Below, piece by piece: positions 51,657-60,931 of a DNA stretch of 64,000 bases. A program made the position numbers and the translations under genes. The notes under the pieces were generated by a model that made no database searches, was not told the origin of the DNA, and worked only from the letters and a program-made list of their open reading frames with translations. Origin of the DNA: Stappia sp. MMSF_3263 (lineage in GTDB: Bacteria > Pseudomonadota > Alphaproteobacteria > Rhizobiales > Stappiaceae); NCBI RefSeq assembly GCF_030733745.1, contig NZ_JASHIK010000021.1, positions 1 through 64,000 of the forward strand, read 5' to 3'. Each line of letters opens with the position of its first letter. Position 1 is the first letter of the stretch.

Positions 51657-53135
51657 ATGCCAGACACCGACCGCTCCGCCCCGATCCTCGTGTGGTTCCG
51701 CGACGATCTTCGGCTCGACGACAACCCGGCGCTTGCCGCCGCGCTGTCGCAGAACCGTCCGGTCGTCGCGGTCTATGTGCGCGAGGACGGCTCCGGGGCA
51801 CCGCGCGCTCCCGGCGGCGCATCGCGCTGGTGGCTGCATCACTCGCTGACCCGCCTGTCCGAATCCCTTGCACAGGCCGGTGTCCCGCTCGTGCTGCGGC
51901 GTGGCGCGGCACACGCGATCCTGCAAGACCTCGTTGCCGAGACAGGCGCCAGCCATATCTTGTGGAACCGTCGCTACGATCCCTCCGGCATCGCCGTCGA
52001 CACGGCGCTGAAAGCCGCCTTCAGGGCGGATGGGGTCGTCGCGGAAAGTTTCAGCGCGAACCTTCTCGCCGAGCCCTGGGACGTGGCCACCGGCTCCGGC
52101 GGACCCTACCGCGTCTTCTCCCCGTTCTTCCGGGCGCTGGTGGCGCGGGGCGAACCCGCTCCGCCGCGCCCGTCCGCCCTGCCCGCCGAGGCAGGACCTC
52201 GCGAAGGCACGGCGTCGCCCGACAGCGAGACGCCCGCGAGCCTGTTTCCCCTGCCGACCCGGCCCGACTGGGCCGGCGGCCTGCGGGACACATGGGAACC
52301 GGGGGAGGCAGGCGCCCTTCGCAGACTGTCGGCGTTTCTCGACGACGGGCTGGCACGCTACGCGGCCCAGCGCGACGAGCCGGCAAGCCAGGCGACGTCG
52401 ATGCTGTCGCCGCATCTGCGCTTCGGCGAAATCTCGCCGCGCCGGATCTGGCATGCGGTCGCCCATCGCGGCGCCGATCCCTCCTCCGGCATCGGCGAGC
52501 GGCAGGTGGCGAAGTTCCAGTCCGAACTCGGCTGGCGGGAATTCTCCTACCACCTCCTGTTTCATTTCCCGGACCTTGGCACCGCCAATTTCCAGCCGCG
52601 ATTCGACGCCTTTCCCTGGCGCTCTGACGAAATGCAGTTGCGGGCCTGGACCAAGGGGCTGACGGGGTATCCGCTGGTCGATGCCGGCATGCGCGAGCTC
52701 TGGCATACCGGCACCATGCACAACCGGGTGCGAATGGTCGCCGCCTCCTTCCTGATCAAGCACCTGATGCTCGACTGGCGGCAGGGAGAAGCCTGGTTCT
52801 GGGACACGCTGGTCGATGCCGATCCGGCCAACAACGCCGCCAGTTGGCAGTGGGTGGCCGGATCCGGCGCCGATGCCGCCCCCTATTTCCGCATCTTCAA
52901 CCCGACCACACAGGGAGAGAAATTCGACCCCGACGGCGACTACACGAAGCGCTGGGTGCCGGAGCTTTCCGGCCTTCCGCCAAAGTATCTTTTCAAGCCG
53001 CACGAGGCCCCGCGCGAGATCCTCGCTCAGGCAGGCATCCGCCTCGGCGACACCTATCCCCGGCCGATAGTCGATCACAGCACAGCGCGCCAGCGTGCCC
53101 TCGACGCCTTCCAAACCATAAAAAACGCCGCCTGA
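51657..53135 (+). CDS. phr: Class I CPD photolyase
   Basis: The 492-residue flavoenzyme repairs cyclobutane pyrimidine dimers with blue light. It has an N-terminal alpha/beta antenna domain (ILVWFRDDLRLDDNPALAAA) and a C-terminal FAD domain with TSMLSPHLRFGEISPR, WREFSYHLLFHFPDL, TGYPLVDAGMRELWHTGTMHNR and NNAASWQWVAGSGADAAPYFRIFNP. It is the first gene of a run of light-stress genes on the plus strand, with 19 bp to the next gene. Confidence 0.93.
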   Translation: MPDTDRSAPILVWFRDDLRLDDNPALAAALSQNRPVVAVYVREDGSGAPRAPGGASRWWLHHSLTRLSESLAQAGVPLVLRRGAAHAILQDLVAETGASHILWNRRYDPSGIAVDTALKAAFRADGVVAESFSANLLAEPWDVATGSGGPYRVFSPFFRALVARGEPAPPRPSALPAEAGPREGTASPDSETPASLFPLPTRPDWAGGLRDTWEPGEAGALRRLSAFLDDGLARYAAQRDEPASQATSMLSPHLRFGEISPRRIWHAVAHRGADPSSGIGERQVAKFQSELGWREFSYHLLFHFPDLGTANFQPRFDAFPWRSDEMQLRAWTKGLTGYPLVDAGMRELWHTGTMHNRVRMVAASFLIKHLMLDWRQGEAWFWDTLVDADPANNAASWQWVAGSGADAAPYFRIFNPTTQGEKFDPDGDYTKRWVPELSGLPPKYLFKPHEAPREILAQAGIRLGDTYPRPIVDHSTARQRALDAFQTIKNAA

Positions 53136-53154
53136 AGAAGACAAAGGACACGCA

Positions 53155-54459
53155 ATGCGCATTGCCGTGATCGGTTCCGGTATCGCCGGAAACAGCGCCG
53201 CCTGGGCCCTGAGCGAGAGACACGACGTCACCCTTTACGAAAAGCGTGCAAGGCCGGGAGGCCACAGCGCCACCGTCGACATCGACTATGACGGCACGCC
53301 GATGGCCGTCGACACCGGTTTCATCGTCTACAACGAGCTCAACTATCCCAACCTGACGGCCCTGTTCGGGCATCTGGGCGTTGCGACGGAGGCAAGCGAC
53401 ATGAGCTTTGCCTTCTCGCTCGACGGCGGCCTGCGGGAATGGTCCGGCGACACGCTCAACACCGTCTTCGGCCAGCGCCGGAACATCGTATCGCCGCGCT
53501 TCATGTGGATGCTGAGGGAGATCCTGCGCTTCAACCGGCAATGCATCGAGGACCGCGCCGCCGGCGCCCTGTGCGGCCTGTCGCTGCAGGACTATCTCGC
53601 CAAGCGCCGATTCTCGCGGGAGTTCGCCAGCGACTATCTGCTGCCGATGGGCGCCGCCATATGGTCGACCCCGCCGGCCCGCATGCTGGCTTTCCCGGCG
53701 GAAAACTTCATCGCCTTCTTCGAAAACCACCGCCTGGTGCATCGCGACCGGCCGGTCTGGCGCACCGTTTCCGGCGGCAGCCGCAGCTATGTCGAGCGAC
53801 TGCTGTCTCCGCTTGCCGGCAAGGTGCGCCTGGCAACCCCCGTCGCCAGCGTGACGCGTCGCGGCGAGCAGGTGCACGTCGTCGACACGAAGGGCAACGA
53901 GGATGTCTTCGACCGCGTGGTGCTGGCCGCCCATACCGACCAGACGCTGGCCATGCTCGCGGATGCCACCCCCGAGGAACGCAACATTCTCGGTGCGGTC
54001 CGCTATCGGCCCAACCAGGTCTACCTGCATCGCGACCGGGCATTGATGCCGCGCCGAAAACGCGTGTGGGCGTCGTGGAACTATCTCGCATCGAGCGATC
54101 CCGGCGCACCCTATCGCGACGCCTCGGTCAGCTACTGGATGAACCGGCTGCAGAACCTGCCCGCCGACAAGCCCCTGTTCATCAGCCTCAATCCGGTCGA
54201 GCGCCCGCGCGAGGACCTCACCTTTGCCACGTTCGAATACGATCATCCGCAATTCGATGCCGGCGCGATCGCCGCGCAAAAGGCGCTCGGGCAGATCCAG
54301 GGTGCGGGCAACACCTGGTTCTGCGGCGCCTGGTGCGGATACGGCTTCCACGAGGACGGCCTGACATCCGGCCTCGCCGCGGCGGAGGCGATCGGCAGCG
54401 AGATACCCTGGCGCCTCGACGACAACGGCGTGGCGCGCATGGCGGAGGCAGCCGAATGA
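53155..54459 (+). CDS. FAD-dependent amine-oxidase-like oxidoreductase
   Basis: The 434-residue flavoprotein starts with a Rossmann FAD motif (IAVIGSGIAGNSAAWALS, residues 3-20) followed by YEKRARPGGHSATVD and the characteristic VDTGFIVYNELNYPNLTALF. It belongs to the NAD/FAD-binding proteins found with DUF1365 and CFA-type methyltransferases in photo-oxidative stress operons. It probably oxidises or desaturates a lipid-linked substrate; the exact reaction is not known. Its stop overlaps the next ATG by 4 nt. Confidence 0.88.
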   Translation: MRIAVIGSGIAGNSAAWALSERHDVTLYEKRARPGGHSATVDIDYDGTPMAVDTGFIVYNELNYPNLTALFGHLGVATEASDMSFAFSLDGGLREWSGDTLNTVFGQRRNIVSPRFMWMLREILRFNRQCIEDRAAGALCGLSLQDYLAKRRFSREFASDYLLPMGAAIWSTPPARMLAFPAENFIAFFENHRLVHRDRPVWRTVSGGSRSYVERLLSPLAGKVRLATPVASVTRRGEQVHVVDTKGNEDVFDRVVLAAHTDQTLAMLADATPEERNILGAVRYRPNQVYLHRDRALMPRRKRVWASWNYLASSDPGAPYRDASVSYWMNRLQNLPADKPLFISLNPVERPREDLTFATFEYDHPQFDAGAIAAQKALGQIQGAGNTWFCGAWCGYGFHEDGLTSGLAAAEAIGSEIPWRLDDNGVARMAEAAE

Positions 54460-55310
54460 CCGGCAACCGGCACCGCACAACCGCGATGTCCGCGACGACG
54501 ATGGCCGACAATGGCGGTCCGCCGCCGGCCGCGGCACAGCTCTACCCGGGCACCGTGATGCATGCCCGGTTGAAGCCCTTCGGTCACCGTTTCAGCTATT
54601 CCGTGTTCACCCTGCTCGTCGACATCGACAGGTTGGCGGACGCAGGCAGGATCTCGCCGCTCTTTTCCATCGGGCGTTTCAACCTGATGTCCTTCCGCGA
54701 GGCGGACCACGGCCCGCGCGACGGCAGTTCCCTGCGCGCCCATGTCGACGCGCAGCTTGCCGCGCGCGGCATCGCGACGCCGCCGGCGCGGGTACTGCTG
54801 CTGTGCTATCCGCGCATCCTCGGCTATGTCTTCAACCCGCTGTCGGTCTATTTCGCCTATGACGAAAACAACGACCTGATCGCCGTCATCTACGAGGTGC
54901 GCAACACGTTCGGCGACCTGCACACCTATGTGGAACCCGTACGCCCCGGCCAGCTCGGCCCCGAGGGAGTTCGGCAGACGCGGGCCAAGGCCTTCTATGT
55001 CTCGCCCTTCATCGACATGACCCAGACCTACGCCTTCCGGGTGCTGCCGCCGGGCGAGGCCGTGCGCGTGCGCATCCTGGAAAGCGATGCCGAGGGCCCC
55101 CTCCTTTCGGCCGCCTTCGCGGGACGGCGCCGGGAGGCGACAAGCAGAACCATCCTCTCGCTCTGCTTGAAAATCCCGTTCATGACACTCAAGATAATCG
55201 GTGGCATCCATTGGGAGGCCACCAAACTCTGGTTGAAAGGGGCCCCCTTCCACTCGCCGTCACGACGTCCAAGGACCGTACTGCGCAACACTGCGATCCC
55301 CAGGGTCTGA
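54456..55310 (+). CDS. DUF1365 family protein
   Basis: The 284-residue protein matches DUF1365: YPGTVMHARLKPFGHRFSYSVFTLLVDID, CYPRILGYVFNPLSVYFAYDENNDLIAVIYEVRNTFGD and KAFYVSPFIDM. Function is unknown, but it is constantly linked to the preceding FAD oxidoreductase and the following CFA-type methyltransferase, which suggests a role in membrane lipid modification. It is translationally coupled to the FAD gene. Confidence 0.9.
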   Translation: MTGNRHRTTAMSATTMADNGGPPPAAAQLYPGTVMHARLKPFGHRFSYSVFTLLVDIDRLADAGRISPLFSIGRFNLMSFREADHGPRDGSSLRAHVDAQLAARGIATPPARVLLLCYPRILGYVFNPLSVYFAYDENNDLIAVIYEVRNTFGDLHTYVEPVRPGQLGPEGVRQTRAKAFYVSPFIDMTQTYAFRVLPPGEAVRVRILESDAEGPLLSAAFAGRRREATSRTILSLCLKIPFMTLKIIGGIHWEATKLWLKGAPFHSPSRRPRTVLRNTAIPRV

Positions 55311-55339
55311 CGCGCCCCGGCTGTGTGACGAGGTTTGAC

Positions 55340-56569
55340 ATGTCGACTGCGATTGCACTCACTCCCGACAATGCCCGCCAGGCACTGGCCGGACTTCCCC
55401 GGCTCGCCCGGCTCGGCATGCGTGTCGCGCTGAACCTGAAGGTCGGCTCGCTCACGATCGAAACGCCTGAGGGCCGGCTGTTCCTGGTCCAGGGCCAGCA
55501 ACCCGGCCCCGATGCCGATGTGAAGATCCATTCTTGGCGCTTCATCCGCCGCCTCCTGAGCGGCTCCGACATCGGTGTGGGCGAAAGCTACATGATGGGC
55601 GAATGGACCAGTTCCGACGTTACGACGTTCCTGGAACTGTTCTGTCGCAACCGCGACGCCACCGCCGACATGCTGCGCGGCAGCCCGCTGTTCCGCATGA
55701 TGATCCGCGTGCGCCACTGGCTGAACCGCAACACGCGGACGGGATCGCGGCGCAACATCTCCGCCCATTACGATCTCGGAAATGCCTTCTACAAGGAATG
55801 GCTCGACCCGACGATGACCTATTCCTCGGCGCTGTATGACGGCGGCGTCAACGACCTGGAACAGGCGCAGCGGCGCAAGTACCGGGCGCTGGCGGAGGAA
55901 ACCGGAATCAACCCGGACCACCACGTGCTGGAGATCGGCTGCGGATGGGGCGGGTTCGCCGAGTATGTCGCCGGCGAGATCGGCGCCAAGGTCACCGCGC
56001 TGACCATATCGCGGGAACAGTACGATTTTGCCTGCAAGCGAATGCAGGACGGGGGCCTCAACGACCGGGTTACCGTCAAGCTCCAGGACTATCGCGACGA
56101 GACCAGCCAGTATGACCGGGTTGCCTCGATCGAGATGTTCGAGGCGGTCGGCGAGCAGTTCTGGCAGACCTACTTCCAGAAGGTGGCCGGCTGCCTGAAA
56201 GCCGGCGGCCGCGCCGGGCTGCAGATCATCACCATCCAGGACACGCTGTTCGACGACTACCGCCGCACACCCGACTTCATTCAGCGTCACGTGTTTCCCG
56301 GCGGCATGCTGCCGCCACCGGGCGCACTTGCCGACCTGGGCGAGCGGACGGGCCTCAAGCTCGCCGCCGAGCGGATCTTCGGGCATGACTATGCGCGCAC
56401 CCTGGAGGAATGGCGGCAGCGCTTCTGGGCGGCCTGGCCGCGCATCAGCCCGCTGGGTTTCGACGACCGCTTCAAGCGGCTGTGGGAATTCTATTTCCAC
56501 TACTGCGAGGCCGGTTTCCGGTCGGGCAATATCGACGTGCGCCAGATGATCTACGTGAAGGCGTCCTGA
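55340..56569 (+). CDS. cfa: Cyclopropane-fatty-acid-synthase-family methyltransferase
   Basis: The 409-residue protein has a SAM motif VLEIGCGWGGFAEYVAGEIGAKVTALTIS, the CFA-typical ISAHYDLGNAFYKEWLDPTMTYSSALY, SIEMFEAVGEQFW and IQRHVFPGGMLPPPG. It transfers a methyl group to double bonds of membrane phospholipid acyl chains, giving cyclopropane or methylated acids. In related bacteria homologues are induced by singlet oxygen, and some act in furan fatty acid formation; the sequence does not decide which product is made. Confidence 0.9.
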   Translation: MSTAIALTPDNARQALAGLPRLARLGMRVALNLKVGSLTIETPEGRLFLVQGQQPGPDADVKIHSWRFIRRLLSGSDIGVGESYMMGEWTSSDVTTFLELFCRNRDATADMLRGSPLFRMMIRVRHWLNRNTRTGSRRNISAHYDLGNAFYKEWLDPTMTYSSALYDGGVNDLEQAQRRKYRALAEETGINPDHHVLEIGCGWGGFAEYVAGEIGAKVTALTISREQYDFACKRMQDGGLNDRVTVKLQDYRDETSQYDRVASIEMFEAVGEQFWQTYFQKVAGCLKAGGRAGLQIITIQDTLFDDYRRTPDFIQRHVFPGGMLPPPGALADLGERTGLKLAAERIFGHDYARTLEEWRQRFWAAWPRISPLGFDDRFKRLWEFYFHYCEAGFRSGNIDVRQMIYVKAS

Positions 56570-56572
56570 CAC

Positions 56573-57913
56573 GTGGCGGCAGGAGCGGGACTGACGCGCG
56601 CGGGACTGACGCGCGCGAGCCTCGCCGCCTATGCGGGTCCGGCCCTGCCGCTGGCGGCGCTGACGCTGCCGCTCTACGTGATCCTGCCGACATTCTATGC
56701 CGAGAGCGTCGGCCTGCCGCTGGCCCTGGTGGGAACCATCCTGCTCGCGGTCCGGCTGGCGGATGCGGTCTCCGATCCGCTGATCGGCCTTCTTGCCGAC
56801 CGCTACCGCCCGCCGCTCGGGCGCAGGCGCGGCTGGTTCCTCGCCGCCTGCCTGCCAGCGGCGCTTGCCGCCTACATGATCCTGACCCCGCCCGAGGGCG
56901 CAGGCGGCGGCTACCTGTTGTTCTGGGGGCTGGCGCTGTCGCTCGGCTACACGGCCTCGATCATTCCCTACACCGCCTGGGGGGCGGAACTGTCCGACGA
57001 TTATCATGGCCGCAGCCGCATCGCCGGCGCGCGCGAGGGGATGGTGCTTGTCGGCACGCTGATCGCCGTCTCGGTGCCCGCCATCGCCGAAGCGCTCGGC
57101 GCACCGGGCCAGGCGACGGCTCTCAAGGTGCTGGCGCTGATCGTCGCCGTCGCTCTCCCGGGCCTGACGCTCGTCGCGGTCTGGCGCCTGCCGGAGCCGC
57201 GCGACACCGGCGCCGCACTGCCGCCACTGGCGGACGGATTTCGGCAGGTGACGCGCAATCGCCCGTTCGTGCGGCTTCTCGCCGCGTTCGTCCTCAACGG
57301 GTTTGCCAACGGGCTGCCGGCGACGCTGTTCCTGTTTTTCGTCGCAAGGGCACTCGCCGCCCCGGACATGCAGGGACCGTTCCTGTTCCTCTATTTCCTG
57401 TGCGGCGTCGCCGGCGTGCCGTCGTGGCTTGCCGTCTCCCGCCGGATCGGCAAACACCGCGCCTGGTGCGTGGCGATGCTTGGCGCTTGCGCCGTCTTCG
57501 CGCTGGTGCCGCTGCTGGGGCCCGGAGACCTTGCCGGTTTTGCCGTGATCTGCGTGCTGACGGGACTGGCGCTCGGGGCGGATCTCGCCCTGCCCTCGGC
57601 CATCCAGGCCGATGTCATCGATGTCGACAGGATGGCGACAGGCACGCGGCGCTCGGGCCTTTATTTCGCGCTCTGGGGGCTTGCGACGAAACTGTCGCTG
57701 GCTCTGGCCGTCGGGCTTGCCTTTCCCCTGCTGGGGCTTGCCGGTTTCGACCCAGCCGCGGCGGACACGGTCGGCATCGGCGCGCTGGTGGCGCTCTACG
57801 CAATCGTGCCGGTGGTGCTGAAGCTTGCCGCCATCGCCCTCATGTGGAATTTCCCGCTCGGGGCGAAGGAACATGCGGAACTCGCCGCGCGGCTTGCCCG
57901 CCAGACAGGCTGA
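56573..57913 (+). CDS. MFS transporter, GPH/MFS_2 type
   Basis: The 446-residue protein has about twelve membrane segments and the MFS_2 pattern RLADAVSDPLIGLLADRYRPPLGRRRGWFLAA, with the motif A-like loop and IIPYTAWGAELSDDYHGRSRIAGAREGM. GPH carriers move sugars or related solutes with cations; in lipid operons they may move lipids. It starts with GTG 3 bp after the CFA gene and lacks a clear ribosome site, so coupling is likely. Confidence 0.87.
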   Translation: MAAGAGLTRAGLTRASLAAYAGPALPLAALTLPLYVILPTFYAESVGLPLALVGTILLAVRLADAVSDPLIGLLADRYRPPLGRRRGWFLAACLPAALAAYMILTPPEGAGGGYLLFWGLALSLGYTASIIPYTAWGAELSDDYHGRSRIAGAREGMVLVGTLIAVSVPAIAEALGAPGQATALKVLALIVAVALPGLTLVAVWRLPEPRDTGAALPPLADGFRQVTRNRPFVRLLAAFVLNGFANGLPATLFLFFVARALAAPDMQGPFLFLYFLCGVAGVPSWLAVSRRIGKHRAWCVAMLGACAVFALVPLLGPGDLAGFAVICVLTGLALGADLALPSAIQADVIDVDRMATGTRRSGLYFALWGLATKLSLALAVGLAFPLLGLAGFDPAAADTVGIGALVALYAIVPVVLKLAAIALMWNFPLGAKEHAELAARLARQTG

Positions 57914-57935
57914 CCAGCCGCCGGCCAGTCACTGA

Positions 57936-58754
57936 TCAGTCCTTTGGGCCGGGCTTGCGCGACCATCCGGTCGAGCGCGCCATCAGCGGGAAATACAGCC
58001 GGTAGGGCAACAGCCTCAGGAATTTCAGTTGGCGGGTGAAACGTTTCGGGAAAGTGATCTCGAAGGCGGTTCCCGCAAGGCCGTCGATCAGCGCGTCGGC
58101 CGCCTCGCCAACCGGCATCAGATGCGGCATGGGAAAGGGATTGTCCTTCGTCGCCGGCGTGTCGACGAAACCGGGCGAGACCACCTGGAGGAGGATGCCG
58201 AGACGGTCGAGGTCGAACTTCATCGCCTCGGCGAGATTGATCAACCCGGCCTTGGTTGCGCCATAGGCGGCGGAGGTCGGCAATCCGCTGTAGCCGGCGA
58301 CCGAGGCGACGAGCGCGATCTGACCCCGGCGACGCGGCTTCATCGCTTCGACCAGTGGCACCAGCGCGTTGGCCGTGCCCTTCAGGTTGACATCGAAGGA
58401 GGTGTGGAATGCGGCGAGATCCGGCTCGGTGCCGTCGACCGGCAGGTAGACGCCGGCATTGAGCACGGCAAGGGCGACGGGGCCGTGCTCCGCCTCGAGT
58501 TCGGCGACGATCGCGGCCATGCGCCCGGCATCCGTCACGTCGCCGGGCATGACCAGGATTTCGCCGGCGCCGCCCGCCGCGCGCGCGCGCAACGCTTCGA
58601 GAGGCCCGGCCGAGCGCGCCGTCACCGCGACTTTCCAGCCCAGCGCGACGAGCCTTTCCGCCAGCGCCTCGCCAATGCCCGAACTGGCGCCGGTGATCCA
58701 GGCAATGCCGTCCCCGGGGCGTGCGGCGCGGAGGGTCGCGTCAGCTTCGCTCAT
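57936..58754 (-). CDS. Short-chain dehydrogenase/reductase
   Basis: The 272-residue SDR has TGASSGIGEALAERL (residues 20-34), LNAGVYLP, VASVAGYSG and YGATK. It is convergent with the MFS gene and on the same strand as chrR, 95 bp downstream of it. Similar SDRs occur in light-stress gene sets next to chrR and cfa. The substrate is unknown. Confidence 0.87.
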   Translation of the reverse strand: MSEADATLRAARPGDGIAWITGASSGIGEALAERLVALGWKVAVTARSAGPLEALRARAAGGAGEILVMPGDVTDAGRMAAIVAELEAEHGPVALAVLNAGVYLPVDGTEPDLAAFHTSFDVNLKGTANALVPLVEAMKPRRRGQIALVASVAGYSGLPTSAAYGATKAGLINLAEAMKFDLDRLGILLQVVSPGFVDTPATKDNPFPMPHLMPVGEAADALIDGLAGTAFEITFPKRFTRQLKFLRLLPYRLYFPLMARSTGWSRKPGPKD

Positions 58755-58849
58755 GATCGCTCCTGTCGTTTCCTACCCGTTCTACGGGCTGCAACGCGAG
58801 CGGATCGCCGGGAGGCGAGAAACACAGAGCCTTTGAGGGGCAAAAAATC

Positions 58850-59497
58850 TCAGCCGCGCAGGAAGGGCGCGAAGAAGCGGCCGATCGGGCCGGTCAGGCG
58901 CAGACTGCCTTCAGTGACGGCGAAACAGATGCAGTCCTCGCCCTCGTCCGCGACGGGACGGTGGTCGACATGATCGTCGGCATAGGCGACGTCGCCGCGC
59001 ACATAGTGCCCCTCGCCGTCGCTGAAACCACCCTCGACGACCAGCGTCAGTTCGGTGCCGTGATGGGTGTGGGTCGGCATTGCCATTCCCGCGCGGATCC
59101 ACAAAAGGCTCGCCGTGCAGCCATCCATTTCCGCGACCTTGTATTCGCGCAGGCCCGGCAGCTTGGTCTTCCAGGGAAGGTCGGCGATGTCCTTGCCGAT
59201 GAAATCGGCGAGCGCCGCCGGCAGGCGGGTGTCACGCGGCGGCGCGGGCGGAGCGGCAATACGTTCGCCGAGCGGCGTGTCGAAGATCGCGGCCAGCATC
59301 GCATCTCGGTTTTCGAGCGACATCGGCGCAACGCCCTCAAGCATAGACCCGCAGGTCGCCTCCAGATCGCGAACAAAACCGCGATTGACGGGCGACAGGT
59401 CAAGATGGGAACGCACGAGCAGGCGGGCGGGCTCGGCAAGCGTTCCCGCTACATATCCGGCCAGCAACGCGTCGAAATGTTCCTGTCTCTCGTCCAT
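58850..59497 (-). CDS. chrR: ChrR-like cupin anti-sigma factor
   Basis: The 215-residue protein has a short N-terminal anti-sigma domain and a C-terminal cupin, as in ChrR, which holds RpoE inactive until singlet oxygen appears. The cupin zinc ligands are kept (H143, H145, E149, H179). In the anti-sigma domain H7 and H31 are kept, but the two zinc cysteines of the Rhodobacter protein align with S35 and N38. The usual partner gene rpoE is not adjacent: the 386 bp upstream hold no sigma factor. It may control a distant sigma factor or have a changed signal. Confidence 0.85.
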   Translation of the reverse strand: MDERQEHFDALLAGYVAGTLAEPARLLVRSHLDLSPVNRGFVRDLEATCGSMLEGVAPMSLENRDAMLAAIFDTPLGERIAAPPAPPRDTRLPAALADFIGKDIADLPWKTKLPGLREYKVAEMDGCTASLLWIRAGMAMPTHTHHGTELTLVVEGGFSDGEGHYVRGDVAYADDHVDHRPVADEGEDCICFAVTEGSLRLTGPIGRFFAPFLRG

Positions 59498-59883
59498 TCC
59501 GTTTCAACCTTCGTCACGGCACGCGGCCCTTGCGGGGACAGCTGAGTGCCGGGCCCGTCTTAGCCGACAATGAGGCTCGCGCCAATTCCGCAAACGGCCT
59601 TGCAGCGGCGCGGTATTTGGCTTTCCCGTATCATGCTACGATGGGCGGAGCGTCGCGGATCAGCGAAAACATCATATTCCAAGCCTATGTCCACTTTGGT
59701 GATTTATCGATCAACTTTGCAGAACAGGGCCGAAAGGATTATCAACGACAGCCTTACAAATGGCACGGGATCGCTTGAAGCCCCCCCTCCCGCCACCTAC
59801 CCTTTCGGCCAGCCTTGCAGGGTGTGCCGGACCATCGCGGACCGGGAACCCAGCTCCCCCTTCGAACGGACCAGAGACGACCG
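59498..59883. other. Intergenic region between chrR and cysK
   Basis: No convincing gene is present, in particular no ECF sigma gene. The region should carry the divergent promoters of chrR and cysK. The part from 59640 to 59760 is AT-richer than its surroundings. Confidence 0.5.
59633..59662 (-). promoter_or_regulatory. Candidate RpoE-type promoter upstream of chrR
   Basis: On the minus strand TGATCC (59657-59662) and TAGCAT (59633-59638) are separated by 18 bp. The -35 matches the RpoE-ChrR element I recall; the -10 is poorer. The distance to the chrR start is about 135 bp. Confidence 0.4.
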
Positions 59884-60924
59884 ATGGACATCAAGACCTC
59901 CGTGATCGACGCGATCGGCAACACGCCGCTCATCCGCCTCAACCGCGCATCGGAGCTGACCGGCTGCGATATCTACGGCAAGGCCGAGTTCATGAATCCC
60001 GGCCAGTCGGTCAAGGATCGCGCGGCGCTCTTCATCATCCGTGACGCGGAGGCGCGCGGCGCGCTTCGGCCCGGCGGGGTCATCGTCGAAGGCACGGCGG
60101 GCAATACCGGCATCGGCTTGGCGCTGGTCGGCAACGCGCTCGGCTATCGCTCCGTGATCGTCATCCCGGAGACCCAGAGCCAGGAGAAGAAGGACATGCT
60201 GCGGCTGGCCGGCGCCGAGCTGGTCGAGGTTCCCGCCGTCCCCTACAAGAACCCCAACAACTACGTGAAACTCTCCGGACGCCTCGCCGAGCGCATGGCA
60301 GCGAGCGAGCCGAACGGCGCGATCTGGGCCAACCAGTTCGACAATGTCGCCAACCGGCAGGCGCATGTCGAGACGACGGGCCCGGAGATCTGGCGCCAGA
60401 CGGACGGCAAGGTCGACGGCTTCATCTGCGCGGTCGGATCCGGCGGTACGCTAGCCGGCGTCGGCATGGCGCTGAAGGGCTTCAACAAGGACATCAAGAT
60501 CGGCCTCGCCGACCCGATGGGAGCCGCGCTCTTCAACCATTATGCCCATGGTGAGCTGAAAGCCGAGGGCTCGTCCATTTCCGAGGGCATCGGCCAGGGC
60601 CGCATCACCGCCAATCTCGAGGGCGCGCCCGTCGACATGCCGTTCCAGATCCCCGACGAGGAAGCGCTGCCGATCGTCTTCGACCTGCTCGAGCACGAAG
60701 GCCTGTGCATGGGCGCCTCCACCGGCGTCAACGTTGCAGGCGCGATCCGCATGGCCCGCGAGATGGGACCGGGCCACACGATCGTGACGATCCTGTGCGA
60801 CTACGGCACCCGCTACCAGTCGAAGCTGTTCAACCCGGATTTCCTGCGCTCCAAGAACCTGCCGGTGCCGGCCTGGCTGGAGCGGTCCAGCGGCATCACG
60901 GCACCGTTCGAAGAAGCGGTCTGA
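59884..60924 (+). CDS. cysK: Cysteine synthase A
   Basis: The 346-residue PLP enzyme makes cysteine from O-acetylserine and sulphide. The PLP lysine lies in NPGQSVKDRAA, the substrate loop in VEGTAGNTGIGLALV, and the phosphate-binding glycines in VGSGGTLAGVGMAL. It is about 20-30 residues longer than Escherichia coli CysK, as in a common alphaproteobacterial group that is sometimes cystathionine-beta-synthase-like. The start is the ATG at 59884 (MDIKTSVIDAIGNTPLI). Confidence 0.9.
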   Translation: MDIKTSVIDAIGNTPLIRLNRASELTGCDIYGKAEFMNPGQSVKDRAALFIIRDAEARGALRPGGVIVEGTAGNTGIGLALVGNALGYRSVIVIPETQSQEKKDMLRLAGAELVEVPAVPYKNPNNYVKLSGRLAERMAASEPNGAIWANQFDNVANRQAHVETTGPEIWRQTDGKVDGFICAVGSGGTLAGVGMALKGFNKDIKIGLADPMGAALFNHYAHGELKAEGSSISEGIGQGRITANLEGAPVDMPFQIPDEEALPIVFDLLEHEGLCMGASTGVNVAGAIRMAREMGPGHTIVTILCDYGTRYQSKLFNPDFLRSKNLPVPAWLERSSGITAPFEEAV

Positions 60925-60931
60925 TCCGTTC

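Noticed and set aside
55028-57874. A 948-codon open frame on the minus strand opposite the CFA and MFS genes.
   Set aside because: It is a GC-driven shadow of clear genes, with the low-complexity composition expected from antisense.
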